Part shown: positions 1 through 8,830 of the stretch, piece by piece
Numbering within the stretch: position 1 is the first letter of the stretch
Layout of the letters: every line of letters starts with the position of its first letter
Source of the DNA: an uncultured Acetatifactor sp.
GTDB taxonomy: Bacteria; Bacillota; Clostridia; Lachnospirales; Lachnospiraceae
Assembly (NCBI GenBank): GCA_910584865.1
Contig: CAJUCE010000019.1
Coordinates: 1,140 to 65,139 of the forward strand
Direction: 5' to 3'
Length of the DNA stretch: 64,000 nucleotides
The notes under the pieces: model-generated
Database searches by the model: none
What the model was told of the DNA's origin: nothing
What the model saw: only the letters and a program-made list of their open reading frames with translations
Program-made: the position numbers and the translations under genes

Positions 1-282
1 CCAGTAATAATAGCTTTTTAAAGAGATATCATGCTGTTCGCACCATACCTGATTTGTCAGGCCGGAGGCGCTGCACAGTAAGATAATGGATGAGGCGATC
101 TTATTATTCCAAAGATTAGGTGCTTTAATATCAACACACCAATTTTTGCTTGATAATTTAAGCGTTAGCACAGACATTATTGGTGGGAAAGTTGAGATAA
201 TAATAAAAAACAATAAATTTTTTAGAATGACACATTTTGTCACTCTTATGTTGTATAATTAGTGTATGCCGATTAAGTTCAG
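1..282. other. AT-rich non-coding flank
   Basis: No convincing gene is visible. The stretch is AT-rich and precedes the stop codon of the transposase relic, so it may hold the outer end of that insertion sequence. A short inverted repeat (TGACA..TGTCA, about 231-245) and a TATAAT box near 256 are present, but no gene starts nearby on the plus strand. Confidence 0.4.
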
Positions 283-660
283 CTAAGCTACGCAAAAACT
301 TTTTGTGCCAAAATATTGACATAGCCACAAAAAAGCAGAGTGTATCCGCCTCTGAAGCTTAAAGAGGTTCGTCACAAATACAGACAATGCGATTGTGGTC
401 AGCTGGGTTTCTTCCAGTTTAGTCACGATAAGCCCCATGCCATAGCATCGTTTGCTCAGGCTGAAAGCCCGCTCCATCGCAATCCTGTCTGTATTGTCCA
501 AACGCATCTGCGCTTTGTATTCCTTTTTCTTGGCTTTAGCGGAGACTACAGCGGCCGGCCTCTCCAGACGGGGGCCAGAAAGGCGTATCCCATGTCCTTT
601 GCAGTACCTGCGCTTATTGCGTGTCCGGTTTTATTTGCCGTATGCTTTCTGCACTTAGCG
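283..660 (-). pseudogene. C-terminal relic of a DDE transposase (IS1182/IS5-like)
   Basis: Read on the minus strand, the translation carries the transposase signature block GIRLSGPRLERP, then a basic linker, then MERAFSLSKRCYGMGL and TTIALSVFVTNLFKL. This is the usual C-terminal end of IS1182/IS5-type DDE transposases (family recognition from memory, not a search). An in-frame stop at 631-633 interrupts the coding frame, and the N-terminal two thirds are missing because the sequence runs into the WYL gene. The relic therefore marks the insertion that probably removed the N-terminus and promoter of the neighbouring regulator. Confidence 0.75.
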
Positions 661-661
661 A

Positions 662-1381
662 ATGCCAGGTACTCTTTCCTGGCCTGCCTCCTGCAGCGCC
701 TCGGCAGGGGCAGGCCGTAGCAGCGGCAGAAGCGCAGATCATCTTCTCAAGGAATTCACTGCCCTCGTTCAGCAGGGAGATGTACAGGAACTGATCAGAA
801 ATGAGGAATTTCACTATGTAGAGCCAAGGCATCGTACGAAGTTCATTGACACCATGTGGGATATTGGGCAGGCAATCAGGGAGTGTCGCTATATAGAGAT
901 GGATTATTTTAGGCTGAAGGATAAATCTGTGGTTTCCAGGAAGGTGAAACCTGTGGCGATTATGTTTTCCGAGTATTATTTTTATCTTACAGCCTTTATA
1001 GATGAGAAGGATCATGCGAGGGATGATTTTGATGTCTTGAACGATTCTTTCCCAACTATTTACAGGATAGATCGTATACGAAAAATGAAGGTGTTGAATG
1101 AAAAATTTCATATTCCTTACCATAGCAGGTTTGAGGAAGGTGAATTCCGGAAGAGAGTCCAATTCATGTATGGCGGTAAGATACAAAAGATCAAATTTTA
1201 TTATAGCGGGTCTGATGTGGATGCTATTTTGGACAGGCTGCCAACAGCAGTTATATTGGATGAAGATGCGGGAGGGTATACGATTCAGGCAGAAGTGTTT
1301 GGGAAGGGTATTGATATGTGGATCAGAAGCCAGGGGAGCAATATAAAAATAATCAACGAAAAAGGAGGATCATATTTATGA
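662..1381 (+). CDS. WYL-domain transcriptional regulator, N-terminally truncated
   Basis: The product is a partial WYL-domain protein. These are regulators that bind nucleic-acid-derived ligands through a WYL fold and DNA through an N-terminal helix-turn-helix. Recognisable segments are the WYL core (RYIEMDYF, then YFYLTAFID at the WYL position) and a C-terminal extension resembling the WCX domain (IKFYYSGSDVDAILDRL). The first 25 or so residues are translated from transposase-relic DNA and look non-native. The helix-turn-helix expected upstream is absent, so DNA binding is probably lost. Its stop overlaps the start of the GTPase gene (ATGA), so it heads the operon. WYL proteins commonly control defence and conflict islands, which supports that reading of the locus. 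Whether this shortened gene is expressed is unknown. Confidence 0.7.
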   Translation: MPGTLSWPASCSASAGAGRSSGRSADHLLKEFTALVQQGDVQELIRNEEFHYVEPRHRTKFIDTMWDIGQAIRECRYIEMDYFRLKDKSVVSRKVKPVAIMFSEYYFYLTAFIDEKDHARDDFDVLNDSFPTIYRIDRIRKMKVLNEKFHIPYHSRFEEGEFRKRVQFMYGGKIQKIKFYYSGSDVDAILDRLPTAVILDEDAGGYTIQAEVFGKGIDMWIRSQGSNIKIINEKGGSYL

Positions 1382-3420
1382 TTATAAGTTACGACCAGAC
1401 AAAGGACAAGGTATTGAAACGTTATGATGATTTTTTGGAAATTGTCAGACAATCAGGGTTTCCCAGGGAGGATTGTTTGTTTACTGCATTGGAGAAGCAG
1501 GCAGCCAAGATAAAGTCGGGTAAATTCTGCCTGATGATTGCCGGAGAGGCAAAAAGCGGTAAGTCCACGTTTATTAATGCCTATCTTGGTACCGAAATCC
1601 TGCCGATGGATGTCAAAACGTGTACAAGTTCCATAATTGAGATTAGGTATGGGGCAAAGTTTATGCTCCATGCCACGTTTTCTGATGGAAAAAAGCGGCA
1701 ATACACAGGGGAACAGGAAATTAAGGATTTTCTGAAAGAAAATGCCGCTTTGGATGATGCGTATCGTGACATTCCGATAGTAACAATAAACAATGAGCTT
1801 ATTGTTGCTTTTAAGGGAGAAAGAATTCCTGAAGGAGCAATCCGGAATTTTTTGGAATGGGTAAAAGATGAAAATACGCATAATCTGCCGCAGGAGGAGT
1901 ATGAACAGAAGATCAGGAAATATATACAGGAGAAAGGTCCAGAGTGGGCGAAAATCGTGATGAAAATTGATATTGAATATCCTTTTGAGAGTGAGAGTAT
2001 GAGAGGGATAAGGATAATCGATTCTCCGGGAGTCAATGCGGGAAAAGAAGGGGATGTTACAGAATCTTACATAGAGTCTGCGGACGCGATTATGTTCCTA
2101 AAGCCAATTACAGGTGCAGCTCCGAACGCTAAGAGTTTTAAGAAATTTTTGGAATCAAAGAGTGTAGATAAAAATAAGAATGTTGTATTTCTTGTTTTAA
2201 CACATACATCATCCGAATCGCAAACAACAATTAACGAAGCGCTTGATCAATATGTAAAAATATTTGGTGTACAGCAAACAGGTATCCGGCATGGCATCGC
2301 GGAGGAGCAGATTATACCCGTAGACAGTAAGGCGAAGCTGTATTATAATTATTTTTATCATTTTTCGACAGAGAAAATCAAAGCGCGTATGAAAGAATTA
2401 AATGTGGAACAAAAAGCTGACCCGTTTTTAAAACTGGCATGGTTTGAGGCGGATGGTGACAAGAATGATTTTCTGGACAGCTTAAGGAAACTTTCCAATT
2501 TTGACAGTATTGAACAGGCGCTGAACCAGTTCGGGAGAAAGGCACAGTTTTTGGTGTTAGATGAATTTTTGGAAAGAATGTTAAAAGCATACACGAAAAT
2601 TGAAGTTGGCTTAAAGGATCTGATTGCGAATTATGAATTGAAATCGGAAGACCCTGCAAAACTGGTTGATAAAATAGAAAAGACAAAGAATGCACTTACT
2701 GACATCGAAAACAAAATGAATGAAACTGTAGATGGGATTGTAAAAAAGTATGCGTCTGCCGATTCGGATGGTATTATCGTAAAAAATGCAAATGCGGTTA
2801 TGGATGCATATCGTGATGAAATAGAGAAAATAGACGGTAAAGATGATTCCGGTTTAGATCAACTCGAAAAATTGTCCTTTCGCCAAATAGATAAATTTAT
2901 GGAGTTTGAAAAAGAATTGCAGCAGGCTGTGGTATCAGAATGCGATAAAGCCCTGAAAGTTCTTAATGATAGGAATGCAATTCCAAATGTGACATTGGAG
3001 CCGGATTTCTCTGAGGAAGTCATAGAAAAAATCAAAGATTCTGTCCGGGAAGAGTCAACAGAAGCATATACCTACACGACAGGAACGTGCCATAAGAAGT
3101 TGCATAAAGGTCAAAGGTTTTCGCAGCAGAAATTTTTTGATCTTGTAAAAAATGACATTGTAGGCAGAATAGATGTTATTAAACAACAGGCTATAAGGGA
3201 TTTGCGTTCATTTGTGAGTCACACTGTAACAATCTATACAAAAGAGCTTGCGCATAACGCAGATTTAAAGAAAGATGAGCTCAACAGAATAAATAACGAC
3301 AAAAAAACGGCAGTACAAATCGCAGCTATGTTGGAATTTTTAAGAAAAACACATAATACGTTAATATCACAGAAGACCGAGATTGAAAGATTAAAGGGAG
3401 GTATTGATGGCAATGTATAA
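1378..3420 (+). CDS. Dynamin-like GTPase of the HerA/toxin operon
   Basis: Large P-loop GTPase of 680 residues related to bacterial dynamin-like proteins, which bind and remodel membranes on GTP hydrolysis. The G1 loop GEAKSGKST lies near residues 56-64. The switch-II motif DSPGVN lies near 214. The region after it (FLKPITGAAPNAKSF, then VLTHTSS) replaces a canonical N/TKxD G4 motif. The C-terminal half (about 430-680) is highly charged and helical, as expected for a dynamin stalk. The start is the ATG preceded by AAAGGAGG and overlapping the WYL stop. The gene overlaps the next one by 14 bases, so translation is probably coupled. The GTPase assignment is firm; the membrane role in this operon is inferred from family and from the membrane-spanning partner encoded next. 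Confidence 0.8.
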   Translation: MIISYDQTKDKVLKRYDDFLEIVRQSGFPREDCLFTALEKQAAKIKSGKFCLMIAGEAKSGKSTFINAYLGTEILPMDVKTCTSSIIEIRYGAKFMLHATFSDGKKRQYTGEQEIKDFLKENAALDDAYRDIPIVTINNELIVAFKGERIPEGAIRNFLEWVKDENTHNLPQEEYEQKIRKYIQEKGPEWAKIVMKIDIEYPFESESMRGIRIIDSPGVNAGKEGDVTESYIESADAIMFLKPITGAAPNAKSFKKFLESKSVDKNKNVVFLVLTHTSSESQTTINEALDQYVKIFGVQQTGIRHGIAEEQIIPVDSKAKLYYNYFYHFSTEKIKARMKELNVEQKADPFLKLAWFEADGDKNDFLDSLRKLSNFDSIEQALNQFGRKAQFLVLDEFLERMLKAYTKIEVGLKDLIANYELKSEDPAKLVDKIEKTKNALTDIENKMNETVDGIVKKYASADSDGIIVKNANAVMDAYRDEIEKIDGKDDSGLDQLEKLSFRQIDKFMEFEKELQQAVVSECDKALKVLNDRNAIPNVTLEPDFSEEVIEKIKDSVREESTEAYTYTTGTCHKKLHKGQRFSQQKFFDLVKNDIVGRIDVIKQQAIRDLRSFVSHTVTIYTKELAHNADLKKDELNRINNDKKTAVQIAAMLEFLRKTHNTLISQKTEIERLKGGIDGNV

Positions 3421-4042
3421 TACGGAACTGCAAAAACAGGTAAAGCAGATGTTTCGGGATCTTCAAGCCAGAGCAGATGAGGTAATCACGTCTTCATCGA
3501 CATACAGGACCGCGTCTGAGCGTATGATGAATATTGTTTCTTCGAAGATATCCGCGGAGACAGAGGGATACATCATTGATCTGTATGATTCTTTTACGGA
3601 AAGGATTAAGAAAGAAGATTTTTTTCAGGATCCGGAACATTTAAAAGCTTTTTATCGGCTGAATCTGAGAGAAGAATTAAATAGTAAGTACCATTTTGAA
3701 ATTGACTCTTTGGATGCATATAAAAAAGGGATTGATTATGAGGAAATAAACCGGTTGTATGCTTCCCTTAGTGTCATGGCAGGAACGCTTGCTGTGGGAG
3801 GAATATTGAAGTTTGCAATTTCAAGCGCTGTGAATATACCGTTTGCGGTTATCATTGCAGGTGCAGTAGCGGCGGCATGTGCGGCATACTTGAAAATTGT
3901 ACCGGAAAAAAACAAAAAAGAGTTCCGGAGGGCTGTGAATAAGTTCCTTAATGATTTGGAGAACGATATTTTGAACTGGTTTGTGGATGTGGAGATTTTT
4001 TTTGAGAGCCAGGTCAGGACTTTGTATAAACGGATTGATTAA
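3407..4042 (+). CDS. Membrane-anchored helper of the dynamin-like GTPase
   Basis: This 211-residue protein has no family I can name. The N-terminal half and the last 45 residues are charged and helical. In the middle (about residues 120-165) are two adjacent hydrophobic segments, LSVMAGTLAVGGILKFAI and IPFAVIIAGAVAAACAAYL, separated by a short turn: a membrane hairpin with both ends on the same side. Bacterial dynamins often occur as side-by-side pairs in which one member carries such a hairpin, so this may be a reduced second subunit lacking the GTPase domain. The start is chosen at the second possible codon because AAAGGGAGG sits at proper distance. It overlaps the GTPase gene upstream and lies 17 bases before the ATPase gene. 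Confidence 0.6.
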   Translation: MAMYNTELQKQVKQMFRDLQARADEVITSSSTYRTASERMMNIVSSKISAETEGYIIDLYDSFTERIKKEDFFQDPEHLKAFYRLNLREELNSKYHFEIDSLDAYKKGIDYEEINRLYASLSVMAGTLAVGGILKFAISSAVNIPFAVIIAGAVAAACAAYLKIVPEKNKKEFRRAVNKFLNDLENDILNWFVDVEIFFESQVRTLYKRID

Positions 4043-4059
4043 AAGAAAGTGAGGATATT

Positions 4060-7000
4060 ATGACTGAAAGTGAAAGGGCCCTTATGCTGCAGGAACAGTT
4101 TGACGATGATACGAAAACAGTTGCGAACCAGACGGATTTATTTGTAAAAACAATGCATCCTGCGCATCTGATAAGATCTAAAGAAGAAGTGCGAGCTTTG
4201 ACATATCCAAATTCAGACAAAATGCTTGACGCACTTACGTTTTACAGACTGTTGAGCTGTACGACTGAGGATATGGAAAATTTACAGGATTTCTTCAATG
4301 AGAAGATGAAAGGTTTCTTTTCCGCTGTATATTCTTTTGAGAAACCGATAATTTATGGAATTATTTCGTATCAGGGTGTTACAAATCTTGTGATTGGAAT
4401 ATATGGCGAACAGGATAGGGCAGAAGCGGTAAAAAGTGTTATGGAAGGATTGCTGGATGGGATAGAACTTTGTCCATATAAGCCCTTTTTCAATAAGCGA
4501 TCTAATACTGAAAAAAATGTTGGATTCATTTCCGCTGTGCCATCAGTTAAAATATCGGATGATAAACAGAAATTTAATATTTCTTCGTTGATGAAAAGCC
4601 TTAACGGCCAGGACTACACGGTGCTTTTCATTGCCAGACCGATATCGCAGGATAAAACCTGCGAACTGTCCAATGAGGTAATCAGAATCTGGGATGCCTG
4701 TTTTGCAGTAAGCAAACGAAATATTTCCAGGCAGAATGGAACAACCAATACACAAGGAAAGACACAGGGAAATGCGTTTACAGATACACATACGGAAGGA
4801 ATAACGACAACTTTTGGTATACATGCCGGCATAGGGAGCCCGAATTTTATTTATAATTGTGGCATCTCTTTTGGCATAGGTAAGATGGTAATGGATTCCT
4901 ATTCAGAGACAAAAAGCTACAGCACGTCCATTTCCGAGGCAATAAACAGGAACGAAGGAATTTCCGCCGAAGTTCAGAACGGGTTTGCTTTGGAAATGAT
5001 GGAATATGCGGACAAAGCGGTAAACAGGCTTCGACAGGGAAACAACAACGGAATGTGGGAAACGATCATTTCTTATTCGGCTGATACGCCATTCGTCGCC
5101 GGAATCATTCGGGCCTGCATAACAGGCGAACTGGCAAAGCCGGATCCGGATATGCTTCCGCTCGTGTCTCGTAATTATCAGTTTACAGAAGAAGAGGCAA
5201 AGGATAATTCAATCATCCTTCCGCAAATAATAAGAGGTGAAGAGGAATTCTCCCCTCTGTGCACTGCCTTGACTTCTGAGGAATTAGGAATGATATGCAA
5301 CATCCCGCTAGAGCCGGTGCCGGATTTTGAACTAAAAAAGGGGAAGGTATATCCTTTGGTTTCGGACCGGACACAAGGAATTGAGCTGGGATTCATAACA
5401 GAAGGGAACCGCCAGATCAAACATATGCCTTTTGCATTAGCCAATCGGGATTTGGCAAGACATACGTTCATTTGCGGCATTACGGGAAGTGGCAAGACGA
5501 CTACTGTCAAAAGGATTTTACAAAATGCCGGGACGCCTTTTTTGGTAATTGAGTCTGCAAAAAGAGAATATAGGAATATTAAACTGTCAGGTGGAACACA
5601 TCCTACAGTATACACACTGGGCAAGCCTGAAATAAACTGCATCCGGTTTAATCCTTTTTATATTCCATGCGGAGTAAGTCCCCAGATGCACATTGACTTT
5701 TTAAAAGATTTATTTAATGCTTCATTTTCGTTTTATGGACCGATGCCGTATATATTGGAAAAATGCCTTCACACGATTTATCAAAAGAAAGGCTGGAATC
5801 TTACGCTGGGAGTCCATCCATATCTTGCAAACAAGGGAAGCACCGTGAATTTGTTTGAGGCAGGATATATGCAGAAGCAATATAAAAAGAAAGCTCATAA
5901 ATTCCTGTTTCCGACAATGCAGGATTTGAAAGTTGAAATAAAGCGTTATATTGATCAGGAAATGCAATATGAAGGAGAGGTAGCAGGAAATATAAAAACG
6001 GCAATGCTTGCAAGGCTGGAGAGCCTTTGTTCCGGAGCGAAAGGGTATATGTTTAATACATATGAGTTTGCCGATATGGATGGATTGCTAAAGGAAAACG
6101 CGGTATTCGAGCTAGAGGGACTGGCTGATGATTCGGACAAAGCGTTTTGTGTAGGGCTGTTTATTATCCTTATCAGTGAATACAGGCAGACCGTGAAAGA
6201 TATTACTGTTTCAGAAAAAGAATTATCACATTTACTGGTTATCGAAGAAGCACACCGTCTGTTGAAAAATGTTAACACAGAGCGTTCTACAGAAGAAATA
6301 GGTAATCCAAAAGGGAAAGCGGTGGAACATTTTACGAATATGATTGCTGAAATGCGCTCATATGGTCAGGGGGTAATGATTGCGGAACAAATACCAACAA
6401 AGCTTGCTCCTGATGTGATAAAAAATTCTTCCAATAAAATTATCCAGAGACTTGTTGCCGCAGATGACCAGAATCTGGTGGCAAGTACAATTGGATTAAA
6501 TGATAAGGATGCCTTGTATATTGGCGGTCTTACGGTTGGGGAAGCGCTGTGCCATAAAGAAGGAATGTCATTGCCTGTAAAGATAAAGATTAATCCGGTA
6601 GAGGAAAATGTAGTTTCGGATGATATATTATATAACAAGGATGCTGGTGACAGATTATACCGCATAAATGCAAGCATAGTAAAGGAATGTATCGCAGATG
6701 ATATTGATTTGCAGGCAATCAGGCTTCTTAATTCAATTCTGATTCAGAACTATGTATTTGTCCAGGAGAGCATAGAATACTCCCGTAATAAGATAGGGTC
6801 TGAAATCAAGAAGAAGAATATGGAGTTAATCCAGTGTAGAAATGAAAATAAGATTTATGCAGAGCTTCTTTCCGAGGCCATTGCCGGTTATCTGCTATAT
6901 GGAATTTACTATATAAAAGATATGGTTGATGATGCGTTAATCGAATCTGTTAAAGAGCTGCTTTATCGTCCAAGTTCTTCGAAGCTGCAAGAGGTAAGGA

Positions 7001-7188
7001 GATATTTGCGGAAAGCATACAGGGAAGATCCGGAATTTAAGGGTAAGTGCGTAATAAGCCAGATGATTTATAATCAAATGGATGAGCGGACGGATCTGGA
7101 AGGAACGGTTAAAAATTACTTTACCGTTTCAGACAAGGAGAGTGTTGATGCAGTTCTGTCAATGATACGGGATATAAGAAAGAGGTGA
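4060..7188 (+). CDS. HerA/FtsK-superfamily ATPase (DUF87-type)
   Basis: Protein of 1042 residues with a HerA/VirB4-like motor in its second half. The Walker A loop GITGSGKTTT lies near residue 473, Walker B HLLVIEEAHRLL near 727, and EMRSYGQGVMIAEQIPTKL follows as the sensor/arginine segment. The N-terminal 400 residues are not recognisable. They contain a Gly/Ser/Thr-rich stretch about 225-300 (repeated GI, TNTQGKTQG, SFGIGK) that could form a pore-lining or assembly region. The C-terminus (about 860-1042) is helical and charged. Motors of this superfamily form hexamers that move DNA or protein. Here the gene lies between a dynamin-like pair and a toxin/immunity pair, 4 bases before the toxin gene, so powering toxin export or acting on invading DNA are both possible. 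Confidence 0.8.
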   Translation: MTESERALMLQEQFDDDTKTVANQTDLFVKTMHPAHLIRSKEEVRALTYPNSDKMLDALTFYRLLSCTTEDMENLQDFFNEKMKGFFSAVYSFEKPIIYGIISYQGVTNLVIGIYGEQDRAEAVKSVMEGLLDGIELCPYKPFFNKRSNTEKNVGFISAVPSVKISDDKQKFNISSLMKSLNGQDYTVLFIARPISQDKTCELSNEVIRIWDACFAVSKRNISRQNGTTNTQGKTQGNAFTDTHTEGITTTFGIHAGIGSPNFIYNCGISFGIGKMVMDSYSETKSYSTSISEAINRNEGISAEVQNGFALEMMEYADKAVNRLRQGNNNGMWETIISYSADTPFVAGIIRACITGELAKPDPDMLPLVSRNYQFTEEEAKDNSIILPQIIRGEEEFSPLCTALTSEELGMICNIPLEPVPDFELKKGKVYPLVSDRTQGIELGFITEGNRQIKHMPFALANRDLARHTFICGITGSGKTTTVKRILQNAGTPFLVIESAKREYRNIKLSGGTHPTVYTLGKPEINCIRFNPFYIPCGVSPQMHIDFLKDLFNASFSFYGPMPYILEKCLHTIYQKKGWNLTLGVHPYLANKGSTVNLFEAGYMQKQYKKKAHKFLFPTMQDLKVEIKRYIDQEMQYEGEVAGNIKTAMLARLESLCSGAKGYMFNTYEFADMDGLLKENAVFELEGLADDSDKAFCVGLFIILISEYRQTVKDITVSEKELSHLLVIEEAHRLLKNVNTERSTEEIGNPKGKAVEHFTNMIAEMRSYGQGVMIAEQIPTKLAPDVIKNSSNKIIQRLVAADDQNLVASTIGLNDKDALYIGGLTVGEALCHKEGMSLPVKIKINPVEENVVSDDILYNKDAGDRLYRINASIVKECIADDIDLQAIRLLNSILIQNYVFVQESIEYSRNKIGSEIKKKNMELIQCRNENKIYAELLSEAIAGYLLYGIYYIKDMVDDALIESVKELLYRPSSSKLQEVRRYLRKAYREDPEFKGKCVISQMIYNQMDERTDLEGTVKNYFTVSDKESVDAVLSMIRDIRKR

Positions 7189-7192
7189 TTTT

Positions 7193-7885
7193 ATGCTTAC
7201 AGGGTCAGAGTTAGTCGTGAAAAGACAACCGGAATCCATAAAAACAAACAGCATGGAAGGTGTTAAAGGAAAAGAGACAGGCATAGGGGAGTTTACGGAA
7301 AACATCAAAAAAGAAATTAAAAGACCGGATGTCGAGAAGGCTAAAAGTGCTACATTCGAAGCTCTTATTGAGGAAAACAAGGAAAAGCTTAAGGAAGCAG
7401 ACGGCGTTAATGACACGAAAGAACAGGGTGAAGGATTGTCCAAGGAAGAAAGGGATAAAATTGAAGAAGAAACGGGCTGGTCTGATGACATAATTGAAAA
7501 TATCCGTTCTGAAAAAGAATATGAGATCTACAAGAAAGCAGGGCTTGCGGATGTTGAGGTTAATGGCCGTCATGTTTTGATAAGAAATGATATTGACTGG
7601 AATCAGACTGATGAAAAAGGAAGAACCAATACTCAAAGAATTGAAAAGGGGCTGGCTCCGCTGGACAAAGATGGGAATTCCATAGAGTTGCATCATATAG
7701 GGCAGCATGCAGATTCTCCGCTTGCAGAACTGAGATTTGAGGAGCATCGGTGTGATGGGAATGACGGTGTCCTTCATAACAAGAATAAAGATACGGAAGT
7801 ACATGGAGAAGGGGCTGGCTGGGATAGTGAGAGACAGGATTATTGGAAAAACAGGGCAGATTACAATGAAGGGAGCAGGAACTGA
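7193..7885 (+). CDS. LHH-family HNH/endonuclease VII toxin
   Basis: A 230-residue protein whose C-terminal 75 residues match the LHH nuclease-toxin pattern of the HNH/endonuclease VII superfamily: IELHHIGQ, then SPLAELRFEEH, then VLHNKN and a final WDSERQDYW block. The conserved Leu-His-His is near residues 165-168 and is the presumed metal/catalytic site. The N-terminal 150 residues are charged, Lys/Glu-rich and helical, without a Sec signal, LXG or WXG domain, so they would be the delivery or docking part. The gene lies 4 bases after the ATPase with its own AAAGAGGTG site, and its stop overlaps the immunity start (TGATG). Such overlap with a SUKH gene is the standard arrangement of polymorphic toxins. 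The nuclease class is clear; the delivery route is not. Confidence 0.85.
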   Translation: MLTGSELVVKRQPESIKTNSMEGVKGKETGIGEFTENIKKEIKRPDVEKAKSATFEALIEENKEKLKEADGVNDTKEQGEGLSKEERDKIEEETGWSDDIIENIRSEKEYEIYKKAGLADVEVNGRHVLIRNDIDWNQTDEKGRTNTQRIEKGLAPLDKDGNSIELHHIGQHADSPLAELRFEEHRCDGNDGVLHNKNKDTEVHGEGAGWDSERQDYWKNRADYNEGSRN

Positions 7886-8283
7886 TGGAAAATATTGTTG
7901 AAAAAATTAAAAGCATCCCTGGTTTAAGTGCAATTGAAGGGTGTACGAAGGAGCAGCTTCAGGAAGCGCAGGAAGCGCTGGACATTCTGTTCCCTGACGA
8001 ATATATGGATTATGTAAGGGAATTTGGCTGCATCGATTTTGGCTCAACCGAGTGGACAGGATTGAATATTAAGGGCAGACTAAATACGGTAACGGCAACA
8101 AAACAGGAGATGGATGTGAATGTGTTTTTTCCTAAGGGATATTTTGTCCTTGAAAATCTTGGGATTGATGCAAAGCACGTGATTGTAAATGAGAAAGGGG
8201 AGGTTTATATTCTTCAATATGATAAAACAACGTATCTTTGTGGGAGTATTTCTGAATATCTTGATATGTGTATGAAAAAATAA
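7885..8283 (+). CDS. SUKH (SMI1/KNR4-like) immunity protein
   Basis: The 132-residue product fits the SUKH superfamily of immunity proteins, which bind and neutralise cognate nuclease toxins in the cytoplasm. Characteristic features are the opening helix followed by LFPDEYMDYVREFGCIDF, the central strand region with the Gly-rich turn, and a late block (VIVNEKGEVYILQYD) leading to a short helix. It starts one base inside the stop of the nuclease gene, so the two are translationally coupled. Its partner is therefore almost certainly the LHH nuclease just upstream. Function by family and position is secure; which toxin variants it blocks cannot be read from the sequence. Confidence 0.85.
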   Translation: MENIVEKIKSIPGLSAIEGCTKEQLQEAQEALDILFPDEYMDYVREFGCIDFGSTEWTGLNIKGRLNTVTATKQEMDVNVFFPKGYFVLENLGIDAKHVIVNEKGEVYILQYDKTTYLCGSISEYLDMCMKK

Positions 8284-8830
8284 AATACTATAAATGAGCG
8301 AGGTGTTACTGTGAAACTTAAATCCTGGTCTGGCTAAAAAACGCAGACTATCCCTATCAAGCTGTTTAGGGCTTTGGAAGCGACCATATAATTAAGCGGA
8401 TTGTACCTCCATGGCCAGCCTAATGCTTTTAGTTTTTTTCAGGCGGGAATATCCTTTTGGACATTCCCGTCCTGCTTGCCGGGACACCCGGACCCGTGAA
8501 ACGCACCTTACGGTGCGGCTTAGATTGCGGTAATCCCCCGGTCTATGCCGGGAGATTTATATTGCGCTAAAAAATATAGCGGGCTCCTTTGCCTTAGTGG
8601 AAGCGCCGGGAATTGAAATCAAGTTGCAATGAATTTTCAGAAAATCTGCTTTAAGACAGGCGAAAAGAATATGGTGACAACAGATATTAATTTTCAGATT
8701 CCAGGAGCTGTTCTCAGTCAGAGAGGCAGAATAGTGGGGATGGGACGGGATTCACCCTACCGTATGCGGACACCAGATAATCGGCAGGCAGTGGCTGGAT
8801 TATGCAGGGTAGTAGTTTGAAGAAATTTAA
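8284..8830. other. Long intergenic region after the toxin operon
   Basis: I see no supportable gene in these 547 bases. A stem (CGGGAAT at 8444-8450 with ATTCCCG at 8463-8469) follows a T-rich run and may end the toxin operon. Several further short GC-rich inverted segments follow up to about 8560. The 63-codon plus-strand frame at 8629-8820 lacks recognisable sequence. Base composition shifts here from AT-rich to balanced, so this is the probable boundary of the acquired toxin island. Confidence 0.5.

Noticed and set aside
8629..8820. 63-codon plus-strand frame in the gap after the toxin operon
   Set aside because: No ribosome site, no recognisable sequence and compositional mix of junction DNA.
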